DNA of 37,829 nucleotides from Deltaproteobacteria bacterium (GCA_005879605.1 VBKE01000294.1:3189-41017), one strand, 5' to 3'. Numbered from the stretch's first letter, positions 1-9,018 are shown. The notes: generated from the letters alone by a model not told the origin. A program made the numbers and translations.

Positions 1-156
1 AGGTTCGTCGCCTTCTTAGGAAGACGACAATCAGGAATGGGGGGAACCGGCACACGTAGCATGGGGCCGACGCTTCTCAACCTCGATTCCCTAGCTCACA
101 TGGCCGAGAGCCCCTGCCTAGGTCCGCGCGGGCCTCGCGATAGTTCTTTTCAAGAT

Positions 157-172
157 TGTCTAATATTAGACA
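157..172. promoter_or_regulatory. 16-bp perfect palindrome, operator-like
   Basis: TGTCTAATATTAGACA reads identically on both strands and lies about 50 bases upstream of the stress-protein gene. A perfect dyad of this length just before a gene is typical of an operator for a dimeric regulator such as a TetR-, MarR- or CRP-type protein, but it matches no consensus I can name. The rest of 1-225 shows no convincing gene. The ORF antisense to 166-351 is a shadow of the neighbouring gene. Confidence 0.4.
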
Positions 173-225
173 GAAACCCCTGCCGAGTCAGCATAGGTTA
201 AATGCCGCGCTAAGGTAGGTAACCC

Positions 226-762
226 ATGGCTGAGAACAATGCCGTGGTGAGGGTATACGACCCCCACGCCGAGGTGGGAGCGACCATCAAAGAGCTCCAG
301 AGTTCGGGGTTCGACATGAACAAACTTTCTATCGTGGGTAAGGACTATCATACCGAGGAGGCCGTCATCGGCTACTACAATGCCGGCGACCGCATGAGGA
401 TCTGGTGCCAGCTGGGGAACTTTTGGGGCGGCTTATCGGGCTTGCTGTTCGGATCGGCCTTCTTTCTTATTCCCGGCATCGGTCCTGTCATAGTGTTTGG
501 CCCGCTGGTCAGTTGGATTGTCAGGGCGCTGGAAGGCGCCGTGATGGTCGGCGGGCTGAGCGCGTTGGGTGCCGGGCTGCATAGCATTGGCATTCCGAAG
601 AACAACATCATGGAGTATGAGACGGCGCTCAAATCTGACAAGTTCCTCGTCATCGCTCACGGCAGGCCCGATGACATAACCAAAGCCAAAAGTATTTTCG
701 AAACGCCCGGCGCGGCGCAAATCGCTCCCATTATTAGAGGTGAACTCCGCCAGCGCGCGTGA
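226..762 (+). CDS. YflT-like general stress membrane protein
   Basis: This 178-residue protein resembles the 'general stress protein 17M/YflT' and DUF1269-type small membrane proteins. An N-terminal alpha/beta segment (about 6-60, VVRVYDPHAEVGATIKELQ) is followed by a Gly/Ala/Pro-rich hydrophobic hairpin (about 65-125) and a short soluble tail ending near RGELRQRA. The N-terminal half suggests a ferredoxin-like fold that precedes a glycine-zipper membrane insert. The family is linked to stress, but its biochemical role is unknown. The ATG is preceded by AAGGTAGGT. A response regulator follows after 45 bases on the same strand and may be co-transcribed. A 16-bp palindrome lies upstream. Confidence 0.6.
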   Translation: MAENNAVVRVYDPHAEVGATIKELQSSGFDMNKLSIVGKDYHTEEAVIGYYNAGDRMRIWCQLGNFWGGLSGLLFGSAFFLIPGIGPVIVFGPLVSWIVRALEGAVMVGGLSALGAGLHSIGIPKNNIMEYETALKSDKFLVIAHGRPDDITKAKSIFETPGAAQIAPIIRGELRQRA

Positions 763-807
763 ACTGTCGCGCGCCGCTACCGAGCGGTTCGTAATTGGGA
801 GAGCGTT

Positions 808-1248
808 ATGCACAACACCAAGAAAATACTGGTGGTCGAAGACAACGACGATTGTCGGGAGTTGCTTGCGCGGTTTGTCAAAAGTTTAGGCTACAAAGTC
901 TTCGAAGCCGCCACAGGTATAGAAGCCATAGATCGGGCGTCGGCCATAAATCCCGATTTAATCATAATGGATCTCCGCATGCCCGGAATGGATGGGGGTG
1001 AAACAACGGCACGCCTAAAGATGAGCCCGTCCACCAAGGACATACCGGTGCTCATCAATACGGCTTATACTACCTGTGTCGATACAAGGCGTGCTCTTGA
1101 TGCAGGTGCCGCAGGGATTTTGCATAAGCCCCTTAACTTAGCAACGTTGCATGCGGTTCTGCGCAAATACTTATCGGCCGGAACGAGACAACGAGCCTTC
1201 CACCAACGCAAACCCACGTCACGTGGCCAGGCGCGCTTACTACGATAG
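808..1248 (+). CDS. single-domain response regulator (CheY-like)
   Basis: A 146-residue receiver domain with no output domain. The acidic pocket is E11/D12 (VVEDND), the phospho-acceptor is D55 in IIMDLRMPGMDG, the switch Thr is T85 and the conserved lysine is K107 in HKPL. All residues needed for phosphorylation are present. The C-terminal 25 residues are basic and probably unstructured. GGGAGAG lies just upstream of the ATG. No histidine kinase is in the window, so its partner is unknown. The next gene downstream on the same strand, after about 320 bases, is a CRP/FNR-type regulator. Such proteins often act by protein-protein contacts in phosphorelays. Confidence 0.85.
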   Translation: MHNTKKILVVEDNDDCRELLARFVKSLGYKVFEAATGIEAIDRASAINPDLIIMDLRMPGMDGGETTARLKMSPSTKDIPVLINTAYTTCVDTRRALDAGAAGILHKPLNLATLHAVLRKYLSAGTRQRAFHQRKPTSRGQARLLR

Positions 1249-1568
1249 GTCCTTAGTGGATGGTCGCGCAGCTCTGTCCCGATGCCTCGCTTAATTAAGA
1301 GGGAGCGATCAAGATCAAAAAGGGAAATGTTTCAAACTGTCGTGACTTTCTTAGTCGGCATTTTCAGCGAGCACGGCAGGCCGCGGTTCATACGGATGAA
1401 GCCTTAGCCATTGGAGCCAATCCCATCTGGACACAGCGTTCGCCACGAGATAGAGTCATTGGCGCGCGTCAACCGCCGAGGCTTCGCGCGCGAACAAACA
1501 ATAACCGACCAAGCCCCCTAGGGAAGTCGACGTTGTTGTAATCATCGTGGGCATTGAAAGGAGACATG
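1249..1568. other. intergenic region with a possible transposase relic
   Basis: This 320-base gap has no convincing full gene. A 26-codon reading frame on plus (1327-1407) translates to a peptide containing IFSEHGRPRFIR. This resembles the block that precedes the second catalytic Asp in IS3-family integrase-type transposases ('HGxPxxIRSDNG'), but the frame stops right afterwards. It may be a decayed insertion-sequence scrap or chance. The Crp-type gene's ribosome site AAAGGAG lies at the right end. Confidence 0.25.
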
Positions 1569-2204
1569 ATGACGATTCAACAGACTCCTCAAGCCGACGA
1601 GTTCAAACAGCAATTGCGTGATTCGTTGCAGCGCGAGACGCAAAATTTTCGCGCCGTCAAGATCGCGCGACACGCGAACGTCTATAGTTGTGGCGATACC
1701 GACGAGATGGTCTACTTTATTGAAAGCGGCCAGATCAAACTCCTCATGCTCTCGGCCGATGGCAAGGAGTGCCTCCTTGCCATCCATGGTGGAGGAGACA
1801 TTTTCGGTGAGCTGTGTTTATCCGGGTTAGGCGCCCGTCTGGAAACGGCGACGGCGATGAAAGCAACGACCTTGAAACAAATACCTTGCTCTCAGTTCTT
1901 TGCGCGTTTAAGCCGCGACTCGCTGTTTGAGGGCTTCGTGCGCTACCTGGCCGTGCGCATTGCCGACCAACAGCAGGTCATCGCCAATCTAGTGACGGTG
2001 GATAGCGAACAGCGGCTGGGCAGCATTCGCATCGAGCTGAAGATTTCCCATGAAGAACTCTCCGAGATGGTGGGCACGACGCGACCAAGGATCAGCTTGT
2101 TTATGCAGAGATTTCATAACCTTGGGCTGATTGAGACGAATAAAGATCGCTTTCTTGTCATCAAAGAAAAGAAACTCACCGATTACCTCGCTCAGATCGC
2201 CTAA
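1569..2204 (+). CDS. CRP/FNR-family transcriptional regulator
   Basis: An N-terminal cyclic-nucleotide-type beta barrel (about 20-115; FIESGQIKLL, GGGDIFGELCL) is joined by a dimerisation helix to a winged helix-turn-helix (SHEELSEMVGTTRPRISLFMQRFHNLGLIE). The FNR-type Cys cluster is not visible, so this is not an oxygen-sensing FeS protein. Start choice: AAGGAG at 1558-1563 fits ATG 1569 (five-base spacing). ATG 1566 and an upstream TTG at 1554 are also open. Between 'SEQRLG' and 'SIRIELKISHEEL' the protein is shorter than relatives I know, which carry about 15 more residues there (the first helix of the DNA-binding domain). The small basic gene follows after 18 bases. No operator could be assigned. 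Confidence 0.85.
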   Translation: MTIQQTPQADEFKQQLRDSLQRETQNFRAVKIARHANVYSCGDTDEMVYFIESGQIKLLMLSADGKECLLAIHGGGDIFGELCLSGLGARLETATAMKATTLKQIPCSQFFARLSRDSLFEGFVRYLAVRIADQQQVIANLVTVDSEQRLGSIRIELKISHEELSEMVGTTRPRISLFMQRFHNLGLIETNKDRFLVIKEKKLTDYLAQIA

Positions 2205-2222
2205 CAACAGAAAGGAGAGTTT

Positions 2223-2519
2223 ATGGCAAGTGAGACATTTAAGAAACGCCAGAAGGAAGCGGCTCAGAGAGAGAAACAGCAGAAGAAGACTGCTCGCCGG
2301 ATGGCACGAAGAAATGAGAAGGCAAGAACCACCAATAAGCTTCAGGAAGAAGAGCCAAAAACAGCGGGGTCCGTTCCTCGACCGGAACCGAAAGAACTTA
2401 TACAGTTTGGGAGACCAAAATATCTCAGTTGTTTAATAAGGCCCAGAGACCCCAAGAAAAAAACCGAGATCACATTGTACGCTGCTGGGAAACGACGCCA
2501 TAGCGCATTCGCTCAATGA
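2223..2519 (+). CDS. small Lys/Arg-rich protein of unknown function
   Basis: A 98-residue, strongly basic and hydrophilic protein. The first 35 residues form a charged helix (FKKRQKEAAQREKQQKKTARRMARR), recalling a common small uncharacterised proteobacterial family that starts 'FxKRQxExxRxEKQxxKxxRR'. Those are usually near 60-70 residues, so the last 30 residues here may be a divergent or frame-shifted tail. AAGGAG at 2212-2217 gives a clear start. It follows the CRP-type gene closely and is probably co-transcribed with it. It converges on lpd with 41 bases between them. Confidence 0.55.
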   Translation: MASETFKKRQKEAAQREKQQKKTARRMARRNEKARTTNKLQEEEPKTAGSVPRPEPKELIQFGRPKYLSCLIRPRDPKKKTEITLYAAGKRRHSAFAQ

Positions 2520-2560
2520 CTGAATCTCCGGTGAATGACAATTGCGCTGAGCGTCTACCA

Positions 2561-3985
2561 TCAATGCTGTGATGAATCTTTCCGCGTAAGGGTATTCGTT
2601 GCGGTACCGTAGAAAACTTCTGCCGCCTCCATCAGAGTCTCTGATAGCGTCGGATGCGGATGAACCGAGTCTGCTATATCTCTCGCCGTCGCGGCCATTT
2701 CGACGGCCAGCACGCCCTCACTAATCAGTTCGCTCGCGCCGGCGCCGACGACGCCGACGCCGAGGACCCGTTCGGTTTCCGGCTCGATGATTAATTTGGT
2801 CAGGCCATCGGGCCGATCCAAGGTTAGCGCTCTGCCGGAGGCTCCCCACAAAAATTTAGCGACCTTGATTTCAATTCCCTTCTGTTTGGCTTCGGTTTCG
2901 GTCAGGCCACACCAAGCAACCTCCGGGTCCGTGTATACTACCGCGGGAATGACGATATTTTCGAAGGCGCTGGCCTCTCCCAGGATAGACTCCACGGCGA
3001 TTCTCGCTTGTTTGGCCGCGCGATGGGCGAGCAGGACCCCGCCGCTGACGTCGCCGATGGCATATATGTGGCGATCGTCAGTTTGCTGCTGGGGGTTGGT
3101 TTTGATGAAGCCTTTTTCATCTTTGGTGACCCCCGTGCCCTCCAATCCGAGATCAGTGTAGTTCGGGACGCGGCCGACACTCACTAGCACGCGATCGTAA
3201 AGCTCTTCCCGTTGCTCCTTATCGATCTGCATCGTCACTTTGATTTGTCTACCGGCCGTTGCCATCTTTAACACTTTCGTGTCGACACGGATTTCCTTGA
3301 AGGCTTTCTGTGCGGCGCGGCTGACGGGGCGCACAAGATCCGGGTCAATTCCCGTCAAGATGGTCGGCAAAGCTTCGAGGACAACTACGTTGCTTCCGAG
3401 GGTGGCGTAGACCGTACCTAATTCCATTCCAATATAGCCGCCGCCGACGATGAGCAGATCCATTGGAATATCCCGGATTTCCAATGCCTCCGTCGAAGTC
3501 ATGATGCGTTTATTGCCGAGATCGAACGCCGACGGCATGGCCGGCTTCGAGCCGACGGCGATGATCGCCTTCTCGTAGTTGACGAATTTTTGCCCCTGTG
3601 CCGTTTCGACTCTGAGAGTTTGAGAAGCTTCGAAATGGCCGCGCCCATGAATTATTTGCACGCCCCGTTTCTGCGCCAGTCCTTTGATTCCCTGTCCCAA
3701 CTTCTCCAAGATCGAATCTTTCCAAGCGCGGAGTTTGTCAAGATCGATCTTGGCTTCGCCGAAGGCGATGCCGCGCTTGGCGGATTCTTTCGCTTCCCGG
3801 AGCATCTCGGTTGCGTGCAATAGCGCTTTGGACGGGATACAGCCCGTATTGAGACAGATGCCGCCGAGTCGAGGGTTCTGTTCGACGAGCGTGACCTTTT
3901 GGCCTCTGTCTGCGGCGTAGAACGCAGCGGTATAACCTCCGGGACCGGCTCCGAGGACGAGAATTTCAGTTTTGATCGGTTCCAT
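2561..3985 (-). CDS. lpdA: dihydrolipoyl dehydrogenase (PDH E3)
   Basis: A 474-residue FAD flavoprotein that reoxidises dihydrolipoyl groups of the E2 core and passes electrons to NAD+. Seen: an N-terminal GxGxxG FAD fold (LGAGPGGYTA, 11-20), the redox disulfide C44/C49 in GGICLNTGCIPSK, a second nucleotide-binding fold (IVGGGYIGMELG), the YAIGDV FAD motif, and the C-terminal base pair H444/E449 in HPHPTLSE. Its length is normal for the family. It is the last gene of the aceE-aceF-lpd operon, seven bases after the aceF stop, with no strong ribosome site of its own, so translational coupling is likely. Confidence 0.97.
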   Translation of the reverse strand: MEPIKTEILVLGAGPGGYTAAFYAADRGQKVTLVEQNPRLGGICLNTGCIPSKALLHATEMLREAKESAKRGIAFGEAKIDLDKLRAWKDSILEKLGQGIKGLAQKRGVQIIHGRGHFEASQTLRVETAQGQKFVNYEKAIIAVGSKPAMPSAFDLGNKRIMTSTEALEIRDIPMDLLIVGGGYIGMELGTVYATLGSNVVVLEALPTILTGIDPDLVRPVSRAAQKAFKEIRVDTKVLKMATAGRQIKVTMQIDKEQREELYDRVLVSVGRVPNYTDLGLEGTGVTKDEKGFIKTNPQQQTDDRHIYAIGDVSGGVLLAHRAAKQARIAVESILGEASAFENIVIPAVVYTDPEVAWCGLTETEAKQKGIEIKVAKFLWGASGRALTLDRPDGLTKLIIEPETERVLGVGVVGAGASELISEGVLAVEMAATARDIADSVHPHPTLSETLMEAAEVFYGTATNTLTRKDSSQH

Positions 3986-3992
3986 TTTGTAT

Positions 3993-5309
3993 TTACTTAA
4001 TTTTTACGTCCCTGTCGGAAAAAGATTCAATGCCGGCAATGATGTCTTTCATGAAACGCACAGCATCCGCGCCATCGAGCACGCGGTGATCGTAGGCGAG
4101 ACAAAGAGGAAGCAGGGTGCGAACGACTACTTTGCCCTCGATAACAACCGGCTTGGCCTGCCCTTGCCCTACGCCCAAAATCGCCACCTGGGGGGCATAG
4201 ATGATCGGGGTGAAATGACTCCCGCCGATGCTGCCTTGATTGGATATCGTGAAGCTTCCGCCTTGCAGTTCCTCCAATGATATTTTGCGTTGCCGAGATT
4301 TTTCCGTGAGTTCGTGCAGTTCTTGAGATAATTGAAGCAGGTTCCTTTTATCGACATCGCGAATGACAGGCACGATCAGGCCGGCCTCTGTGTCCACGGC
4401 CACGCCGATATGGAAGTAGTCTTTAAAAACGATCTCGTGGGTAGTTTCGTCTACACTCGCATTGGCGCGCGGGTGTTTTTGCAACGCAGCCGCGACCGCC
4501 TTGAGAAGAAACGAAGTGAGCGTTAGATGCGCTCCCTTCTTCCCGTATGCAGAGGCGTGCATCTTGCGAAGAGCCAGAAGACTCGTGATATCGGCCTCAT
4601 CAAATTGATTGATTTTTGGAATCGTAGTCCATGATTCAACCATCCGGCGGCTGACCGTGCGCCGCAAGGCCGACATTTTTTCTCGCCGTACAGGTCCCCA
4701 TTGAGAGAAGTCCACAGCTTCGGCTTGCCGCGTTTCCGCGGGAGTCGGCGTCGCCGGGCCTTTGGCAATCGGCGCTCGTTGTTCGAAAGCGATCTGTTGG
4801 AGCCGCTGAATGTAAGCGCGCAAGTCGCCGAGCGCGATTCTACCGCCCGCTTCACTTCCCTTGACGCGAGTCAGATCGATACCGAGCTCCCGGGCAATCT
4901 TTCGAACCGAAGGAGCAGCGGGAGGAGGAGCGCCCGCCTGAGATTCGTAACGGTAATCAGCCATCATCCGAAGATCGCCATCACCGGTTTCCTGGCGCTG
5001 TCGAGGGGGAGGCGCCTCTTGCGATTTCGGCTGCACGGTCGCCGTCACAGCCGAACTGGCCGTTGTGGTGGAGCCCTTTTCCGTGGAGATGGAAATCAGA
5101 ACTTGTCCGACGCTCACCTCCATGCCTTCCTTTACGTGAATTTTCGATACGGTACCGGATGCGGGCGAGGGGATGGAGCCAACCGCTTTTTGCGTTTCAA
5201 GCTCCATGAAGGCTTGGTCCTTCTGAATCTCTTGTCCCTCGGACACCAAAATGTTAACGACCGTTCCGGATTCTACACCTTCGGCTAGTTGAGGAAGTCT
5301 GACATCCAT
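3993..5309 (-). CDS. aceF: dihydrolipoamide acetyltransferase (PDH E2)
   Basis: A 438-residue core subunit of pyruvate dehydrogenase that transfers the acetyl group from lipoyl-lysine to CoA. Domain order: a single N-terminal lipoyl domain (1-78) with K41 in ELETQKAVG as the attachment lysine, an Ala/Pro linker, a peripheral-subunit-binding domain (about 130-170, VRKIARELGIDLTRVKGSEAGGRI), another linker, and a C-terminal catalytic domain ending with DHRVLDG (H408, D412). Only one lipoyl domain is present, against three in Escherichia coli. It lies between aceE (53-base gap) and lpd. The lipoate ligase upstream of the operon probably serves K41. Confidence 0.96.
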   Translation of the reverse strand: MDVRLPQLAEGVESGTVVNILVSEGQEIQKDQAFMELETQKAVGSIPSPASGTVSKIHVKEGMEVSVGQVLISISTEKGSTTTASSAVTATVQPKSQEAPPPRQRQETGDGDLRMMADYRYESQAGAPPPAAPSVRKIARELGIDLTRVKGSEAGGRIALGDLRAYIQRLQQIAFEQRAPIAKGPATPTPAETRQAEAVDFSQWGPVRREKMSALRRTVSRRMVESWTTIPKINQFDEADITSLLALRKMHASAYGKKGAHLTLTSFLLKAVAAALQKHPRANASVDETTHEIVFKDYFHIGVAVDTEAGLIVPVIRDVDKRNLLQLSQELHELTEKSRQRKISLEELQGGSFTISNQGSIGGSHFTPIIYAPQVAILGVGQGQAKPVVIEGKVVVRTLLPLCLAYDHRVLDGADAVRFMKDIIAGIESFSDRDVKIK

Positions 5310-5362
5310 AGCTTAGCGACTCTGAACGTTAAGGTAAGCGGGATTGCCCTGCGGCTTATAAC

Positions 5363-8083
5363 TTATAAATAGAAGGGAAACGATTTTTCCGGGTCGATGC
5401 CGAGCTTTTTGATCGCTGCCTCCACGGTCTCGCCCGCTAACGAACCCTTTTGATAGAGTGCAGACAAAGTCGCGATGACTGCGAGTTCAGCATCCACTTC
5501 AAAAAAACGTCTGAGATTAGCACGCGTATCGCTGCGACCGAAACCATCCGTGCCCAAGCTAGTCAGCCCGCCCGGTATCCAGGGCGCGACCTGATCAGGA
5601 ACCATCTTCATGTAGTCGGAAACCGCGACAAAAACGCCTTCTTCGTTTTGCAAGGTAGATTCCAAATAGGACTGTTTCTTCGGCGCCGTTGGGTGAAGCA
5701 TGTTCCAGCGCTTGACGCGCAACGCATCGCCCCGCAAGAGCTTATAGCTGGTCGCGCTCCATACATCCGCTGATACATCGAACTGCTCGGCCAGGATTTC
5801 CTGGGCGCGCAAAGCTTCGCGCAGGAGCGGGCCGCTCGCAAAAATGTGAGCCTTTTGCCGTTTTCCCTTCGGCGCCGCTTTCAATCTATACAACCCCTTC
5901 AGTATTCCTTCTTCCACGCCTTCGGGCATTTCCGGCATTTCGTAGTTCTCGTTGTAAAGCGTCAGATAGTAGAAGTATTCCTCGCCTTCAGCATAAAGCC
6001 GCCGCAAGCCGTCGCGAATGATAACGGCGAGCTCATAACCAAATCCCGGATCGTAGGTAAGCAGGGTAGGGATCGTACTGGCCAGGATATGGCTGTGGCC
6101 GTCTTGGTGCTGCAGCCCCTCGCCGTTCAACGTTGTACGGCCGGCAGTCGCTCCGAACAGAAACCCTTTGGCTTTGCTGTCACCGGCGGCCCACATCAAG
6201 TCGCCGATCCGTTGGAAGCCGAACATCGAATAATAGAAATAAAAGGGGATCATGTTGATCCCGAGGTTAGCGTAGGCCGTGCCGGCGGCGATGAAAGAAG
6301 ACATGGCTCCCGCTTCGGTAATACCTTCTTCGAGGATTTGCCCGTCTTTGACTTCGTTGTAGTAGAGCAACGTCTCGCGGTCCACGGGTTCGTAAAGTTG
6401 TCCCTTGGGGGAATAGATCCCGATTTGTCGGAACAAAGCATCCATTCCGAAGGTCCGCGCTTCGTCGGGAATGATGGGTACAATGCGTCTTCCAATTCCT
6501 TCGTGCCGCAAGAGTTTGCTTAACAGACGGACCATGGCCATCGTTGTAGACATGGTATGTTGGCCGGAGCCCTTGAGAAGTTCGGAGTAGTCGCTCGCGT
6601 CAGGCAATTTGAGGGCGGGTACTTTCACGTTTCGTTGCGGTATAAATCCGCCGAGCTGCTTTCTCCGCTCCAATACATACTGGGTCTCCGGGCTGTCGAG
6701 AGGGGGGCGATAAAAGGGAGTCTCAACGACTTCCTCGTCGGCCAGCGGAATATCGAAACGGGCGCGAAACTCCCGCAGCTCGCGTTCGTTGAGCTTTTTC
6801 TGCTGATGGGTAACATTGCGTCCTTCACCGCCTTCGCCGAGGCCGTAACCCTTAACGGTCTTTGCCAATATGACGGTCGGGGATCCCTTGTGGTCGACGG
6901 CGGCCTTGTAAGCAGCGTAGACCTTTTGTGGATCATGACCGCCCCGCAGGAGCTTGTGAATTTGATCGTCGGTTAGATGGTTGACCATATCGAGCAGTTC
7001 CGGATATTTGCCGAAAAAATGTTTTCTCGTATAGCTTCCGGGTTCCACGGAATATTTCTGATAGTCGCCGTCGACCGCTTCCTCCATGCGTTTGACGAGT
7101 AGACCCTTGTCGTCAGCGGCGAGCAGCGGGTCCCAATCGGAGCCCCAGATAACCTTGATGACGTTCCAACCGGCTCCTCGAAACGTCGCCTCCAGTTCCT
7201 GAATGATTTTGCCGTTACCTCTAACTGGACCGTCGAGACGCTGTAAATTGCAGTTGACGACCCAAATCAAGTTGTCGAGGTTCTCGCGGCCGGCTAAGGA
7301 AAGCGCGCCGGAGGATTCCGGCTCATCCATTTCTCCATCACCAACGAAGCACCAGACTTTAGGTTCCTCGTTCGAAAGCAGGCCACGGCTTTGCTGATAG
7401 CGAAGGAAACGGGCCTGATAGATGGACATAATCGGTGCAAGCCCCATGGAGACGGAAGGAAACTGCCAGAAGTCGGGCATTAAGTAAGGATGGGGGTAGG
7501 AGGGAAGGCCGCCCGCGGGAGAAAGCTCTTGGCGAAAATGGTGCAACCGCGGCGCATTGATGCGCCATTCGATATAAGCTCTCGAATAAGATCCGGGCGA
7601 TGCGTGGCCTTGGAAATAAACCATATCCGCGAGTCGATTGTCGTCGTCTCCGCGAAAGAAATGATTGAAACCGACCTCGTACAAAGTCGCGCACGAAGCG
7701 TAAGTGGATATATGGCCGCCGATATCGGGATGTAGGCGATTGGCTTTCACAACCATCGCCATAGCGTTCCAGCGCACGTAGCTTTTGATGCGTCGCTCGA
7801 TCTCTCGATTGCCGGGATAGGGCGGCTGTTTTTCCGCAGGAATCGTATTGATATAGGGGGTATTGACGGCGTAAGGGACCTTGAGGCCTGACTCTCTGAG
7901 TCTCTCGATTAGCTCCTCAAGGAGAAAAATAGCTTGTTCCGATTCCTCGTTCTTGAGAATATACTCGAGAATATATTCCAAAGAAGCGATCCATTTATGT
8001 CTGTCGTTTCGGAGTCCTTTGGAATTTTCGCGCGGGCCGTTACCGACGGCACCGTTCGACGTGTCCTTCTTATCAGCTTCCAT
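5363..8083 (-). CDS. aceE: pyruvate dehydrogenase E1, homodimeric type
   Basis: A 906-residue thiamine-diphosphate enzyme that decarboxylates pyruvate and acetylates the E2 lipoyl group. It is a single long chain of the gammaproteobacterial type rather than an alpha/beta pair. Seen: FQGHASPG (H160) for cofactor chemistry, the ThDP/Mg motif GDGEMDEPES (from 248) followed by the NCNLQRLDGPVRGN block, and the central GITEAGAMSSFIAAGTAYA and GATAGRTTLNGEGLQHQDGHS segments. Its length is close to the family norm near 890. AAGGAGAG lies six bases before the ATG. It is the first gene of the operon, sharing a 58-base divergent region with lplA. Confidence 0.97.
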   Translation of the reverse strand: MEADKKDTSNGAVGNGPRENSKGLRNDRHKWIASLEYILEYILKNEESEQAIFLLEELIERLRESGLKVPYAVNTPYINTIPAEKQPPYPGNREIERRIKSYVRWNAMAMVVKANRLHPDIGGHISTYASCATLYEVGFNHFFRGDDDNRLADMVYFQGHASPGSYSRAYIEWRINAPRLHHFRQELSPAGGLPSYPHPYLMPDFWQFPSVSMGLAPIMSIYQARFLRYQQSRGLLSNEEPKVWCFVGDGEMDEPESSGALSLAGRENLDNLIWVVNCNLQRLDGPVRGNGKIIQELEATFRGAGWNVIKVIWGSDWDPLLAADDKGLLVKRMEEAVDGDYQKYSVEPGSYTRKHFFGKYPELLDMVNHLTDDQIHKLLRGGHDPQKVYAAYKAAVDHKGSPTVILAKTVKGYGLGEGGEGRNVTHQQKKLNERELREFRARFDIPLADEEVVETPFYRPPLDSPETQYVLERRKQLGGFIPQRNVKVPALKLPDASDYSELLKGSGQHTMSTTMAMVRLLSKLLRHEGIGRRIVPIIPDEARTFGMDALFRQIGIYSPKGQLYEPVDRETLLYYNEVKDGQILEEGITEAGAMSSFIAAGTAYANLGINMIPFYFYYSMFGFQRIGDLMWAAGDSKAKGFLFGATAGRTTLNGEGLQHQDGHSHILASTIPTLLTYDPGFGYELAVIIRDGLRRLYAEGEEYFYYLTLYNENYEMPEMPEGVEEGILKGLYRLKAAPKGKRQKAHIFASGPLLREALRAQEILAEQFDVSADVWSATSYKLLRGDALRVKRWNMLHPTAPKKQSYLESTLQNEEGVFVAVSDYMKMVPDQVAPWIPGGLTSLGTDGFGRSDTRANLRRFFEVDAELAVIATLSALYQKGSLAGETVEAAIKKLGIDPEKSFPFYL

Positions 8084-8141
8084 GTAGCTCTCCTTAAACT
8101 CTTACCACACAACAAAATACGACTAAAATCAATAGAATTTC

Positions 8142-8864
8142 ATGAAATACCTCGATTTGACATTTGCGGATCCGGCGCACAATCTCGCCTGTGATGAAGC
8201 TCTGATTGACTTTTGCGAAGCCAATCCGGGTGGCGAAGAAGTCTTGAGAGTATGGGAGCCGACCAACTACTTCGTCGTCCTTGGCTATGCAAACAAGATT
8301 TCTCTGGAAGTCGATGTCGAAGCCTGTAGAGCGAGGGCCATTCCGATTCTTAGACGGTGCAGTGGAGGTGGCGCGGTCCTCCAGGGAGTCGGCTGCTTGA
8401 ACTATACGCTGGTTATCAAGAATGAGCGGGAGGGATACGTCGGCGATATAGCGAAAGCGTATAAACGGGTCTTGGAGCCTCACCGAAAGATTTTTACGGC
8501 ATTGACATCAAGAGCCGTTCACATCGAGGGCAGTAGCGATCTCGCCATTGCCGGGCAAAAGTTTTCCGGTAACGCGCAACATAGAAAACGAGTCTACAGC
8601 CTAGTTCACGGAACATTCCTTTTGGGTTTCGATTTGTCGCTCGTTGAAGCTTGCCTCCGTATGCCTTCAAGGCAACCCACCTATCGGCAAAGCCGTTCAC
8701 ACGAGTCGTTTTTAAGGAACCTCTTGATAGATTCTATGCAGGTTCGAAAAGCTCTTAGAATAGAATGGAAAGCCAATGACGAGCTACGCGATTTTCCTCA
8801 TGAACGAATGGAGGAGCTGTTAATAAACCGTTATTCCCGCAGTGACTGGAATAGTAGGTATTAG
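8142..8864 (+). CDS. lplA: lipoate-protein ligase A family protein
   Basis: A 240-residue BPL/LplA-fold protein. Seen: RRCSGGGAVLQGVGCLNYTL (71-90), the lipoate/AMP loop, and the catalytic lysine K140 in LAIAGQKFSGNAQ. It lacks the separate C-terminal accessory domain of E. coli LplA, which in other organisms is a second protein. It could therefore be a transfer-only lipoyl or octanoyl transferase of the LipM/LipL kind. It is divergent from aceE with 58 bases between the starts, so the enzyme that lipoylates E2 sits directly beside its substrate gene. No lipA or lipB is visible. The ribosome site is weak. Confidence 0.85.
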   Translation: MKYLDLTFADPAHNLACDEALIDFCEANPGGEEVLRVWEPTNYFVVLGYANKISLEVDVEACRARAIPILRRCSGGGAVLQGVGCLNYTLVIKNEREGYVGDIAKAYKRVLEPHRKIFTALTSRAVHIEGSSDLAIAGQKFSGNAQHRKRVYSLVHGTFLLGFDLSLVEACLRMPSRQPTYRQSRSHESFLRNLLIDSMQVRKALRIEWKANDELRDFPHERMEELLINRYSRSDWNSRY

Positions 8865-8941
8865 GTTCTCGCGCTTTGGAAGGACGGCTGATTGTGGCTT
8901 TGGAAACAGGCAGCGCTGGAAACTGCGACTCAGCAGAAATC

Positions 8942-9018
8942 TGGTGGCGGTGAGTGGAGTCGAACCACCGACGCCGCGGATATGAGCCGCGTGCTCTGAC
9001 CAACTGAGCTACACCGCC
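8942..9018 (-). tRNA. tRNA with CAT anticodon, probably elongator tRNA-Met
   Basis: A complete 77-base cloverleaf on the minus strand: acceptor GGCGGTG pairs with CACCGCC, the D-arm is TAGCTCAGTTGGTC, the anticodon stem is CGCGG/CCGCG with loop CTCATAT (anticodon CAT), the T-arm contains GGTTCGACTCC, and CCA is encoded. The acceptor and body resemble elongator Met rather than initiator. A CAT tRNA-Ile needing lysidine cannot be fully excluded. Confidence 0.93.

Noticed and set aside
1327..1407. 26-residue frame with similarity to IS3 transposase
   Set aside because: The match is about a dozen residues, the catalytic DNG motif is absent and no inverted repeats flank it, so it was not called as an insertion sequence.
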